Below are positions 1 through 7,489 of a stretch of DNA of 17,716 bases, piece after piece (the stretch's first letter is position 1; each line of letters opens with the position of its first letter). Origin of the DNA: JBBRGG01 sp038240875 (GTDB lineage Bacteria > Planctomycetota > Phycisphaerae > Phycisphaerales > UBA1924). Location of the stretch: positions 1 to 17,716 of the forward strand of contig JBBRGG010000041.1 of assembly GCA_038240875.1 (NCBI GenBank), written 5' to 3'. The translations under genes were made by a program, and so were the position numbers. The notes under the pieces are model-generated. The model worked only from the letters and a program-made list of their open reading frames with translations, did not search any database and was not told the DNA's origin.

Positions 1-504
1 TTCCTCTGCGACCTCGAAGCGGCGCTTCTTGAACGTCAACCGCGACTGCGCGTTGAGCACTTCGAGGATCGTCTGTTCCCATCGCCCCTTGCGGGCGCGG
101 ATTTCCTTGTCCACGAAGAAGAACCGATCCAGTTCCGAGAGTGCGGGCACGGCGAGTTCCTGCGGCAGGAAGGGCTTGAGATAGCCCGCGATGGCCGCCG
201 CGTGCTCGTCGGACAGCCGGGGTGTGTACGTGTCCAGCCCCCGGATGTCCAAATCCCGCTCGACCGCGCGCCCGGCAACGTTGCAGCAGGTCATCAACGG
301 CTTGAGGATGGAGGGCTGCGCCTGGATCGCCGCGGCCAGGTCCATGACCGTCATGGCCGAGAAGTTGATGACCTCGACTTGTCGAATCTCGATGAACAGC
401 GAGAACGCGTCTAAAAGAATTTGACGCACTGTGGCTGATCGCAGTTCAGCGTCCTTCTGAACCCATCCCATGTAATCAGCATGAGTGTCATAGCCTTCGG
501 GCAT
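1..504 (-). CDS. Unrecognised protein, 5' part only (cut by left window edge)
   Basis: An open minus-strand frame runs without a stop from an ATG at 502-504 to the window edge, giving 168 visible residues. The start is supported by a GGAG Shine-Dalgarno eight bases upstream and by an in-frame TAG just beyond it (520-522). The protein looks like a soluble, mostly helical globular domain. It opens MPEGYDTHADYMGW, then has a stretch rich in I, V, F and L (residues 28-50). A conserved-looking block around residues 120-145 reads ALSELDRFFFVDKEIRARKG, followed by RWEQTILEVLNAQ. No signal peptide or membrane segment is seen. I do not recognise the family. The charged motif D-K-E-I-R-A-R-K-G might suit a nucleic-acid enzyme, but this is a guess. 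The gene faces away from the window on the same strand as hutU, about 190 bp downstream of it, and seems to have its own AT-rich upstream region. Confidence 0.7.
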   Translation of the reverse strand, partial: MPEGYDTHADYMGWVQKDAELRSATVRQILLDAFSLFIEIRQVEVINFSAMTVMDLAAAIQAQPSILKPLMTCCNVAGRAVERDLDIRGLDTYTPRLSDEHAAAIAGYLKPFLPQELAVPALSELDRFFFVDKEIRARKGRWEQTILEVLNAQSRLTFKKRRFEVAEE

Positions 505-695
505 AGTAAACTCCGTTTGCTAAAGCAATTGTGTCGTAATACTTGTTGTTTCTTTGAACAAGCATAAACTCTGATTACAACCTTAGAGTATTCAGGCAAC
601 ACATTCATTTGCTCTACATGGTGCGAGATTTTTTAAGATGTCTTTTGCTAACTTTGTCGCGTAGATTTGTGCTAATTCTTCGCATACTACATGCT
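505..695. other. AT-rich intergenic region between hutU and the left-edge gene
   Basis: This stretch is clearly richer in A and T than the genes around it and has no credible coding frame. It must hold the end of the hutU transcript and the promoter of the left-edge gene, both on the minus strand. The one visible motif is a 6-bp inverted repeat, CTTGTT at 542-547 and AACAAG at 557-562 with 9 bases between. It lies about 40 bp upstream of the left-edge gene's start and could be an operator or a chance hairpin. No clear terminator hairpin with a T-run was found after hutU. Confidence 0.4.
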
Positions 696-2507
696 TCAAC
701 ACCCACGCATCGGCACATCCAAACCCTTCGCGTCGGCACACGCTTGCGCCTCTTCATATCCCGCGTCGGCGTGCCTGAAGACGCCCATCGCCGGGTCGTT
801 GGTCAAGACTCGCTCGATGCGAAGAGCCGCTTCGGGCGTGCCGTCGGCGACCACGACCTGACCCGCGTGCTGGCTGAAACCGATGCCCACGCCGCCGCCG
901 TGGTGAAAGCTGACCCAGCTCGCGCCGCTCGCGATGTTGACCATTGCGTTCAAGATCGCCCAATCGCTGATCGCGTCGGTGCCATCTTTCATGGCTTCGG
1001 TTTCGCGGTTGGGGCTGGCGACGCTGCCACAATCAAGGTGATCGCGTCCGATGACAATCGGTGCCGAGACCTCGCCACGCGCAACCATCTGATTAAACAT
1101 CAAGCCCGCCTTGTCGCGCTGCCCAAGGCCCAACCAACAGATTCGCGCCGGCAATCCCTGAAACTCAAAGCGTGGTGCGCACGCGTCAAAGTCTCCCGCG
1201 AGCAACGCTTCCGGGAACTTATGGCAGGACAAGATCCATTTGCGCAGCCGCGTCGTGTACTCATCTGTCGCCGGGAAAAGATCCAGTATCGCCTTGTCGG
1301 TCGCGAAGATATCGCGCGGGTTCCCCGAGAGCGCACACCACCGAAATGGCCCGCGACCCAGGCAAAATTGTGGCCTGATATACGCTGGCACAAACCCAGG
1401 AAAGTTGAAAGCTTCTTTATATCCAAAGTCCAGCGCACGCTGGCGGATGTTGTTGCCATAGTCAAAGGTAATCGTGCCCTTGCGTTGGAGCACGACCATC
1501 GCGCGAACGTGCCGAGCCATCGATTCAATTGCCTTCTTTTGGTAGTCGTCGGGGTTCTTGGCGCGATAGTCCGCCGCCGCTTCCATGCTCATGTCCATTG
1601 GCACATATCCAAGCAGCGGATCGTGTGCGCTGGTCTGGTCGGTGAGCACATCAGGCGTGATGCCGCGCTCGATCAATCGCTCCAGCAACTCAACCGCGTT
1701 GGCATGCACGCCGATTGAAATTGCTTGCTTCTGCTTCGCGCAGCGCACCGCCATGTCGATCGCTTCGTCAACCTCTAGCACGATCTCATCAAGATACTTG
1801 TCATTACGACGGCGTTCCAGGTTGTGCAGATCAACATCCGCGATCAAGCACGTTCCACCCGCGAGCGTGATCGCCAATGGTTGCGCCCCGCCCATGCCGC
1901 CACACCCGCCGGTAACGCACAAACGCCCTGACAAATCGCCACCAAAGTGCGCCCTGCCACACTCGGCAAAGGTCTCGTACGTGCCTTGCAAAATTCCCTG
2001 AGTACCGATGTAAATCCATGAGCCTGCGGTCATCTGGCCATACATGATCAGGCCTTTGTGCGCCAGTTCGTCAAAGTGTGCCTGAGTCGCCCAATGTGGC
2101 ACAAGATTGCTGTTCGCAATCAAAACGCGCGGAGCGTCCACATGCGTGCGCACAATCCCAACCGGTTTGCCCGACTGAACAAGCAAGGTTTCATCAGGCT
2201 TGAGTGACTGGAGCGATTTCACGATCGCGTCGAAGGCTTCCCACGAGCGAGCCGCTTGCCCGCGGCCGCCATAGACGACCAGCGCGTCGGGCCGCTCGGC
2301 GACTGTTGGATCTAAATTATTCATGAGCATGCGCATCGCGGCTTCGGCTTGCCACGTCGAGCACGTCCGCGTAGTACCTCTTGGCGCGCGCACAACTCGT
2401 GCACCAACGGTTGACAAACTCTTTGATTCAATTTCGCTTTGGCCCCCACTGCCGCCTAGGTGTTGACCGGTGGCCGAGTTTGCCAATTGAGTTGCTGCAC
2501 GGGTCAT
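696..2507 (-). CDS. hutU: Urocanate hydratase (urocanase)
   Basis: HutU converts urocanate to 4-imidazolone-5-propanoate in the cytoplasm, the second step of histidine degradation, using tightly bound NAD+ as an electrophile. The 603-residue product shows family hallmarks throughout: APRGTT and MLMNNLDP near residues 41-67, VVYGGRGQAARSWE (77-90), LLVQSGKPVG, the glycine-rich GGCGGMGGAQP (200-210), QTSAHDPLLGY, and GLPARICWLGLGQR. In the last block Cys457 corresponds to the active-site cysteine (Cys410 in the Pseudomonas enzyme). The start at 2507 is chosen over an upstream ATG at 2543 because AAGGAAG lies five bases before it. Bacterial urocanases are usually near 555 residues, so about 40 extra Ser/Gly-rich residues precede the conserved core. 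It follows hutH on the same strand after 137 bp and is probably co-transcribed. hutI and later hut genes are not in the window. Confidence 0.96.
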   Translation of the reverse strand: MTRAATQLANSATGQHLGGSGGQSEIESKSLSTVGARVVRAPRGTTRTCSTWQAEAAMRMLMNNLDPTVAERPDALVVYGGRGQAARSWEAFDAIVKSLQSLKPDETLLVQSGKPVGIVRTHVDAPRVLIANSNLVPHWATQAHFDELAHKGLIMYGQMTAGSWIYIGTQGILQGTYETFAECGRAHFGGDLSGRLCVTGGCGGMGGAQPLAITLAGGTCLIADVDLHNLERRRNDKYLDEIVLEVDEAIDMAVRCAKQKQAISIGVHANAVELLERLIERGITPDVLTDQTSAHDPLLGYVPMDMSMEAAADYRAKNPDDYQKKAIESMARHVRAMVVLQRKGTITFDYGNNIRQRALDFGYKEAFNFPGFVPAYIRPQFCLGRGPFRWCALSGNPRDIFATDKAILDLFPATDEYTTRLRKWILSCHKFPEALLAGDFDACAPRFEFQGLPARICWLGLGQRDKAGLMFNQMVARGEVSAPIVIGRDHLDCGSVASPNRETEAMKDGTDAISDWAILNAMVNIASGASWVSFHHGGGVGIGFSQHAGQVVVADGTPEAALRIERVLTNDPAMGVFRHADAGYEEAQACADAKGLDVPMRGC

Positions 2508-2644
2508 GAGATCTTCCTTGCGGTTGCATATGAAAAGGTACAAGCATCCTGAAAGCGTTTACATCATCCAAAGTTTCGCCGGGCTGTGTCGCGAGATTCA
2601 CCTGATGGCGAAGTGCAAAGCCTAAACGAAGTGGAAAGCTCAGA

Positions 2645-4210
2645 TTACCGGAACCCGCCAGCACGCATCATTGCAACGATCGCTTCAATATCAGGCGACG
2701 GCGACCGATCCGAAGTTAGTGGCTTGACGCATGAGCGGACCGATTCGTGCGAACGTTCAACGCCTGAACCGCTGCGAAATGGTCGATGCCTGTCGATTGC
2801 TTCCGTTGCACAAAGAAACTCTATTGCTACCACATACTCCAGCAACTCCACGGCTCGTGCCGCCTTGGCGACGCAACGCGGTCCAAAGCTATTGTAATCC
2901 TCCATACCAGCGCTAGTTGAGATGTTGGCGACGCTGGCAGGGTTGGCAAGTTGGATCATTTCATTGCAGCACGCGGCCGCCGTGTACTGCGCGATCATCA
3001 TCCCCGAATACAGCCCAGGATTTGGAGCAAGATACGCCGGCAAGTTGGATTCTTTATCAATCGCCGAGAGGATCCAAAAAACCCGGCGTTCGCTGATCCC
3101 GGCGACATGCGCAAGCGCTATCCCCAAGGCATCAAATGGGATAGCCATGGGCATGCCATGAAAGTTGCCAGCCGAGACGATGTCGCTACCGAGCACGAGC
3201 GGGTTGTCGGTGACGCCGCCAAGCTCCCGTTCGACGCAGCCACGGACATAGCGCATGCAATCCCACGCTGCGCCAAGAACTTGTGGCGAGCATCGGAAGG
3301 AGTATGGATCTTGCACGCGCGTATCGTTTTCAGCGTGCGATGTAATGATCGTGCTGCCTTGGAGTAAGGCACGCAGACGTGAAGCTACGTTCATCTGCCC
3401 CGGCTGATTTCGTGCGGCGTGGGCGCGTTCGTCGAGAAAGGCGTCGGTTGCGCGAGCGCCGTCGATCGACATGGCGCAGGCTTGCAGAGCGGCGGTAAAG
3501 GTGCGTTCGGCGTCGGCGATAACGAGGCAGCCGCGGCCAGCCATGAGATGGGTGCCATTGATGAGAGCGAGGCCTTCTTTAGCGTCTAAAGCCATGGGGG
3601 CGAGGCTGGCGGCGCGAAGCGCATCGGCCGCGGGCGTGCGCACACCTTTGTACGTTGCTTCACCTTCACCGACGAGCACAAGGCATGCGTGAGCAAGTGG
3701 GGCAAGGTCGCCTGAAGCGCCGACGCTTCCTAGAGATGGGACGACCGGCGTTACTCCCGAGTTGAGGAGCGCGACGATGGAATCGACGACGATCTCGCGG
3801 ACGCCCGAACACCCTCGGCAGAGAGATGCGGCGAGGAGAATGAGCATGGCGCGTACGACTTCTTCGGGGAGTGGTTCGCCGACGCCAGCGGCGTGGGAAC
3901 GGAGGAGATTGAGTTGAAGAGAGCGGAGGTCTTGGTCGGGGATACGAGCGCGGCTGAGGCTACCGAAGCCGGTGTTGATGCCGTAGTGGGGCAAGCCATC
4001 GCCCATGGATTTTTCAACAATTGCGCGGGCACGACGGATGTTGGTGCGAGCTTCGTCGGAGATTGCGACATGCGAACGATATCGCGCGACGGCGACGACC
4101 GCTTCGATGGTTACTGCGCCTGAGGCGAGAGTGAGGGTGCCTGGACGCGGATGATGCAGGCCTGGTTGGTTGGAATGGTTAGCATGGTCGGCAAGATCAG
4201 CATGGGTCAT
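2645..4210 (-). CDS. hutH: Histidine ammonia-lyase (histidase)
   Basis: HutH deaminates L-histidine to trans-urocanate and ammonia, feeding HutU next door. The Ala-Ser-Gly triad that cyclises to the MIO electrophile is present in GSVGASGDLAPLAH (residues 165-167 from this start). The substrate-side tyrosine motif YGINTGFG lies at 76-83. Also visible are ALINGTH, the TDNPL block and GNFHGMPMA. The chosen ATG gives 521 residues, close to the usual 500-510, and leaves about 24 residues before the conserved GTLTLA. An in-frame ATG at 4372 would add 54 residues including a repetitive Lys-Ala-Lys-Ser stretch. Neither start has a good Shine-Dalgarno, so the N terminus is uncertain. The gene is the first of a hutH-hutU pair and is divergent from the lipoprotein gene, so its promoter should lie in 4211-4438. 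Confidence 0.95.
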   Translation of the reverse strand: MTHADLADHANHSNQPGLHHPRPGTLTLASGAVTIEAVVAVARYRSHVAISDEARTNIRRARAIVEKSMGDGLPHYGINTGFGSLSRARIPDQDLRSLQLNLLRSHAAGVGEPLPEEVVRAMLILLAASLCRGCSGVREIVVDSIVALLNSGVTPVVPSLGSVGASGDLAPLAHACLVLVGEGEATYKGVRTPAADALRAASLAPMALDAKEGLALINGTHLMAGRGCLVIADAERTFTAALQACAMSIDGARATDAFLDERAHAARNQPGQMNVASRLRALLQGSTIITSHAENDTRVQDPYSFRCSPQVLGAAWDCMRYVRGCVERELGGVTDNPLVLGSDIVSAGNFHGMPMAIPFDALGIALAHVAGISERRVFWILSAIDKESNLPAYLAPNPGLYSGMMIAQYTAAACCNEMIQLANPASVANISTSAGMEDYNSFGPRCVAKAARAVELLEYVVAIEFLCATEAIDRHRPFRSGSGVERSHESVRSCVKPLTSDRSPSPDIEAIVAMMRAGGFR

Positions 4211-4262
4211 GGAAGCAGGGTAGACGTTGGACTGAAGTTGGCGAAGTTGATGAAGTGCTACG

Positions 4263-4322
4263 GATTTGGCCTTTGATTTGGCCTTTGATTTGGCTTTTGA
4301 TTTGGCTTGTAATTTGGCTTTG
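4263..4322. repeat. 12-bp tandem repeat, five copies
   Basis: Five near-identical units of GATTTGGCCTTT lie head to tail; the last two or three copies carry substitutions. On the minus strand, in frame with hutH, they would encode a Lys-Ala-Lys-Ser run if translation began at 4372. With the preferred hutH start they are untranslated leader. The period is a multiple of three, so copy-number changes would keep the frame. Confidence 0.9.
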
Positions 4323-4375
4323 GGGCTTGGCAGGCACGAACGCTCTACACGCAGTACGATGGGTGGACGCATGGC

Positions 4376-4430
4376 AGGGCGAGTGCAGGGCGAGTTCAGG
4401 GCGAGTGCAAGGCGAGTTCAGGGCGAGTAG
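4376..4430. repeat. 11-bp tandem repeat, five copies
   Basis: Five units of AGGGCGAGTGC or AGGGCGAGTTC lie head to tail, with one A/G change and a diverged last unit. The array sits in the divergent gap between hutH and the lipoprotein gene and ends eight bases before the latter's proposed ATG. It is unrelated in sequence to the neighbouring 12-bp array. The period of 11 is close to one helical turn, so a protein-binding role is possible, but slippage alone would also explain it. Confidence 0.88.
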
Positions 4431-4438
4431 CAAGGCAT

Positions 4439-4882
4439 ATGAAAAGACAAGTTGCAAGACAACTTCGGAATAATCGCGGGTTGACTTGTGTTCGTGTGAA
4501 CGCGGGTACTGGAGTGCTTGTGACTTTATACGTTTCGGTGCTGAGCGGCTGCGGAGCCAAGATGGTCAAGGGCTTTGACAGCCCAGAGCCAGCGGCGAGG
4601 AACGTTGCCATCGTGCAATCCGTCGATGTGCTGATGGACGATTCGAGTGAAACAACGATGCTTGAGCGATTAGTGTCGCTTTTAGGAAGTGATGACCCGG
4701 CGACTCGGCTATTGGCCATTGCGGCGTTGGAGCGACGAACCGGGGAACGACTTGGCTACGATCCCACAGCAACAAACGCAGAGAGGATCGCTGGCATCCA
4801 AGCCTGGATGGCATGGTTGATCGCGCGACAAACGTCAGGTGGCGGACGAGCGAACGCCGCCTATGCACCGGAGGCACGATGA
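4439..4882 (+). CDS. Probable lipoprotein with a HEAT-like segment
   Basis: This 147-residue protein has a basic N terminus, a hydrophobic stretch (GVLVTLYVSV, residues 25-34) and a lipobox LSGC with Cys38 as the predicted lipidation site. It is therefore probably membrane-anchored and exposed to the periplasm. The mature part has a HEAT-like helix pair (MLERLVSLLGSDDPATRLLAIAALERRTG), then YDPTATNAERIAGIQAWMAWL. Such helical repeats are usually protein-binding surfaces. The n-region is long, about 24 residues, so the true start may be internal; the proposed ATG has only AAGG two bases upstream. Its stop overlaps the next gene's start as ATGA, pointing to translational coupling with the anti-sigma-like kinase. 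The exact function is unknown. Confidence 0.75.
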   Translation: MKRQVARQLRNNRGLTCVRVNAGTGVLVTLYVSVLSGCGAKMVKGFDSPEPAARNVAIVQSVDVLMDDSSETTMLERLVSLLGSDDPATRLLAIAALERRTGERLGYDPTATNAERIAGIQAWMAWLIARQTSGGGRANAAYAPEAR

Positions 4883-5370
4883 ACGAAACTCCCGAACTCT
4901 GCCTCGAACTGCGAAGCAACCCTTGCTATCTCTGCGGCACGCGCGAACTTGTTGCACAAGTTGCCAAGCGGGTTGGTTTCCCCGACAACCAGTGCGCCCA
5001 GTGGGCGTCGGCGGTTGACGAAGCGGTTGCGAATGTGATCAACCATGGCTATGAAAGGCGTGCCGACGGGCCGATTTGGCTGCGGATTTATCCTCTCGCC
5101 GACGATGAGCAGGGTCCAGGTATGCGGATCATCATTGAAGATGAAGCCAAGCAGGTCGAGCCTGAGCAGATTCGCGGTCGTGATCTTGAGGACATTCGTC
5201 CAGGTGGGCTTGGGGTACACATCATCCGCGAGTACATGGATCAAGTGTCGTATCAGAAGCGAGAGCGAGCTGGTATGCGGCTGACGATCAGCAAGCGGGT
5301 AAAAGGGCCTGCGGCGAAGAGAGCGTCGGCATCGGATGTGCCCACGCATGATTGCACGAAGAACAACTAG
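4879..5370 (+). CDS. RsbW/SpoIIAB-like ATP-binding protein (anti-sigma/serine kinase family)
   Basis: This is a 163-residue protein of the GHKL ATPase fold used by partner-switching regulators, where it binds ATP and phosphorylates or sequesters a STAS partner. The N box is clear in AVDEAVANVINHGY (residues 46-58, with Glu48 and Asn52). The lid/G2 region is clear in DIRPGGLGVHII (105-116). The G1 box is unusual: the expected D-x-G-x-G/P reads EDEAKQVEPE (87-96), without the usual glycine. The ATG at 4879 is favoured over an upstream ATG at 4813 because a strong GGAGG lies five bases before it. It overlaps the lipoprotein stop by 4 nt and precedes a STAS gene by 83 nt, the usual pairing of kinase and antagonist. 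No sigma factor gene is adjacent, so its output need not be transcription. Confidence 0.88.
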   Translation: MNETPELCLELRSNPCYLCGTRELVAQVAKRVGFPDNQCAQWASAVDEAVANVINHGYERRADGPIWLRIYPLADDEQGPGMRIIIEDEAKQVEPEQIRGRDLEDIRPGGLGVHIIREYMDQVSYQKRERAGMRLTISKRVKGPAAKRASASDVPTHDCTKNN

Positions 5371-5453
5371 TAAAATAATTTTGGATGTTGTAGTGGGCAT
5401 TTGAGTCATTTTTTTATTTTGGTAATCGATCCAGAGCGAAGAGAAAGTATTCC

Positions 5454-5798
5454 ATGGCAGAACGCATCCCACTGGTCGTTAACGTGGAACGAATCGATCG
5501 CACGATCGTTTTGTCGCCTAGTGGCGAGATTTCGTATCACGAAGCACCGCTTTTCCGAACGTTTATCAGGCAAGCCTTCGACGCCAAGCCAGCAGGGATT
5601 GTTGTTGACATGGCGCTGGTGCCTTATATGAGCACGCCTGGGGTCGCGACGCTGGTCGAGGCGTTGCAGATGAGCCGTCGCAATGGCGGATCGCTGGTTA
5701 TCTGTGGCTTGACGGAAAAAGTGTCGGAAATCCTGCGGATCTCGAAGCTGGATAAGGTCTTTAAGATTGTTGCTTCGCGTGCGGTTGCGTTGGCATAA
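5454..5798 (+). CDS. STAS-domain protein (anti-sigma factor antagonist-like)
   Basis: The 114 residues make a single STAS domain. The N-terminal strand pair ends at LSPSGEIS; the IVVDMALVPYMSTPGVATLVEAL region (49-71) holds the regulatory loop; and LVICGLTEKVSEILRISKLDKVF is the typical C-terminal part. Ser60-Thr61 sit where SpoIIAA and RsbV carry the phosphorylated serine (usually D-S-S-G). Here the loop reads M-S-T-P-G, so a phosphorylatable residue is retained. Two roles are plausible: antagonist of the upstream RsbW-like protein, or an MlaB-like STAS subunit of the Mla-type transporter whose permease begins 18 bp downstream. The location supports both. The ribosome binding site is weak (AGAGAAAG). 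The 5371-5453 gap before it is AT-rich with a T-run but has no clear hairpin. Confidence 0.9.
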   Translation: MAERIPLVVNVERIDRTIVLSPSGEISYHEAPLFRTFIRQAFDAKPAGIVVDMALVPYMSTPGVATLVEALQMSRRNGGSLVICGLTEKVSEILRISKLDKVFKIVASRAVALA

Positions 5799-5816
5799 AG
5801 GCTTCGACCCATACTC

Positions 5817-6689
5817 ATGCCGGAATCATCGAACACACCTCCTGCTGCACGTGCGACGCCTTCGTATGAAGTGCTGTCGAGGGTTGCAACGTTCCCGTTG
5901 TTTGTGATTGGCTCGTTGACGATCAACAGCCTCGAACAGATCGGGCGGGCCGTGTATTTGCTGGTGTCGATGCTCGGGTGGATCTATCGGGCGATGACGA
6001 TCAAGAAGGTTCGCATCGGACGAGCCGCAATCGTGACGCAGACGGTTCGTGTGGGCGTGCGGTCGGTATTTATCGTGTCGCTGGTTTCCGGGTGTGTTGG
6101 ATTGATTTTAGCGTTCCAATTGTCGCCACCATTGGATCAGTTTGGGCAGCGTGAACTTGTGGCGAACATCATCAGCGTTGCGGTGCTGCGCGAGCTTGGG
6201 CCTTTGATCGGCGCAATCGTGCTCACAGGGTTCGCCGGGGCGTCGATCACGGCGGAAATCGGCACGATGGTCGTGGGCGAAGAGATCGAAGCGTTAGATG
6301 CAATGGCGCTTGATCCGGTGCGGTTTTTGGTGGTGCCTCGCGTGATAGCTGCGGTAATTTCGATGACGTGCCTAGGCGTGATTGCAAGCATTGTTTCTAT
6401 TCTTGCGGCACTTACGATCTCGGTGCTCGTACTTGATATTCCGATGGCGACGTACATCGAGAACACGCTCACGCAGGCAAAGCTCGTGGACTTTTTGACC
6501 GGCACGGGCAAGGCCTCGATCTTTGGGTTGCTCATTGGGCTGATTGCCTGTTCCAATGGCTTAAATGTGTCGGGTGGCGCATCGGGCGTAGGCAAGGCGA
6601 CTACGAACACGGTTGTTCAGTGCATTGTGGCGATCGTGCTGGCGGATTTGGTATTTACGGCGATTTTTTACGCCTTGAATCTTGTTTAA
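5817..6689 (+). CDS. MlaE/YrbE-family ABC transporter permease
   Basis: This inner-membrane permease belongs to the MlaE family, which with an MlaF-type ATPase and an MCE (MlaD-type) protein moves phospholipids between inner and outer membranes. The 290 residues hold several hydrophobic segments (about 25-55, 82-102, 126-146, 168-213 and 235-288). The family signature VLRELGPLIGAIVLTGFAGA runs at 123-142 and is followed by the conserved coupling stretch EEIEALDAMALDP (155-167). It starts 18 bp after the STAS gene, so co-transcription is likely. The genes that normally follow, the ATPase and the MCE protein, are absent; ribH comes next after 134 bp. In that gap a nested hairpin (CGGC/GCCG inside GTGAA/TTCAC, 6705-6739) could mark a transcript end but lacks a T-run. 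Confidence 0.92.
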   Translation: MPESSNTPPAARATPSYEVLSRVATFPLFVIGSLTINSLEQIGRAVYLLVSMLGWIYRAMTIKKVRIGRAAIVTQTVRVGVRSVFIVSLVSGCVGLILAFQLSPPLDQFGQRELVANIISVAVLRELGPLIGAIVLTGFAGASITAEIGTMVVGEEIEALDAMALDPVRFLVVPRVIAAVISMTCLGVIASIVSILAALTISVLVLDIPMATYIENTLTQAKLVDFLTGTGKASIFGLLIGLIACSNGLNVSGGASGVGKATTNTVVQCIVAIVLADLVFTAIFYALNLV

Positions 6690-6823
6690 AATAAGGCGGA
6701 AGAAGTGAATTACGGCTAATTGCCGCTAGACAAGTTCACCAGGACGCAATCTGTTTGCGGTGGGGTTTGCATGCGTAAGTTGCGAGGTCAACATCGCGAC
6801 TTGTTGGAACTTCCGCACCTAGC

Positions 6824-7489
6824 ATGCGGCCTATGGCTCATTATTCTGCTGCCGACATTTCGATTGCTGACTCGGGAACCCGCGTAGACCAGGTGGGCGA
6901 CCCGGTTTTTATTGCGGTGATCGTGAGCCGATACAACGCGGCGATTACGGAGAAGCTCTACGAAGGAGCTTTGGCGACGTTTAACTCCAAGGCGCCTAAA
7001 GGTTCGATGTTGACGCGGGTTGACGCGCCAGGATCGTTTGAACTGCCTTCACTCGCGCTTACGGCGGGGTTGACGGGGATGTTTGATGGCGTGTGTGCGC
7101 TGGGCTGCTTGATCAAAGGCGAGACCATGCACGATCGCGTGATTGCGGATGCTGTGGCGCATGGCTTGGTGAACGTGACCATGCGGACGGGGATGCCGGT
7201 GGCCTTTGGCGTGATCACGGCGGACTCGCAAGATCAAGCCGAGGCAAGGGCGGGTGGCCCGGTTGGCAACAAGGGATCAGAATCGATGTCGGCGCTGCTT
7301 GACACGATTAATTCCATGGACGCGTTGTGGGATGCGTGCGAGTGGGAAGCCAGTGATGAACTCGCGCTCGTAGCCGACGCAAAGGCGAGCAAGGAAAAGG
7401 CAAAGGCGAACGGTTCTGACAAGAAGTCGGGCAAGAAATCAGATAAAAAGTCGGCGAAGAATTTGGGTAAGAAGAAGGCGGGTCGATGA
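6824..7489 (+). CDS. ribH: 6,7-dimethyl-8-ribityllumazine synthase with a lysine-rich tail
   Basis: RibH condenses 5-amino-6-ribitylamino-uracil with 3,4-dihydroxy-2-butanone 4-phosphate, the penultimate step of riboflavin synthesis. The core is recognisable: SRYN (35-38, aromatic residue that stacks on substrate), PGSFELP (69-75), GCLIKGETMHDRVIADAV (94-111, with catalytic His103), PVAFGVITADS, and ARAGGPVGNKG (141-151, with the phosphate-contacting Arg142). The usual GETxHF appears here as GETMHD, so the residue after the histidine is acidic. Most RibH proteins are 150-160 residues. This one is 221 because of a C-terminal extension (187-221) made mostly of Lys, Ser, Ala and Gly. An alternative ATG lies at 6833; neither start has a good ribosome binding site. 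No FMN riboswitch motif is visible upstream. It overlaps nusB by 4 nt. Confidence 0.94.
   Translation: MRPMAHYSAADISIADSGTRVDQVGDPVFIAVIVSRYNAAITEKLYEGALATFNSKAPKGSMLTRVDAPGSFELPSLALTAGLTGMFDGVCALGCLIKGETMHDRVIADAVAHGLVNVTMRTGMPVAFGVITADSQDQAEARAGGPVGNKGSESMSALLDTINSMDALWDACEWEASDELALVADAKASKEKAKANGSDKKSGKKSDKKSAKNLGKKKAGR

Noticed and set aside
609..1718. Long plus-strand open frame (369 codons) antisense to hutU
   Set aside because: It lies wholly opposite well-conserved hutU codons, has no recognisable family, no ribosome binding site and biased composition expected of an antisense shadow.
6690..6823. Possible FMN riboswitch upstream of ribH
   Set aside because: None of the conserved RFN-element segments is visible, and the gap is short. 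Only a small nested hairpin is present.
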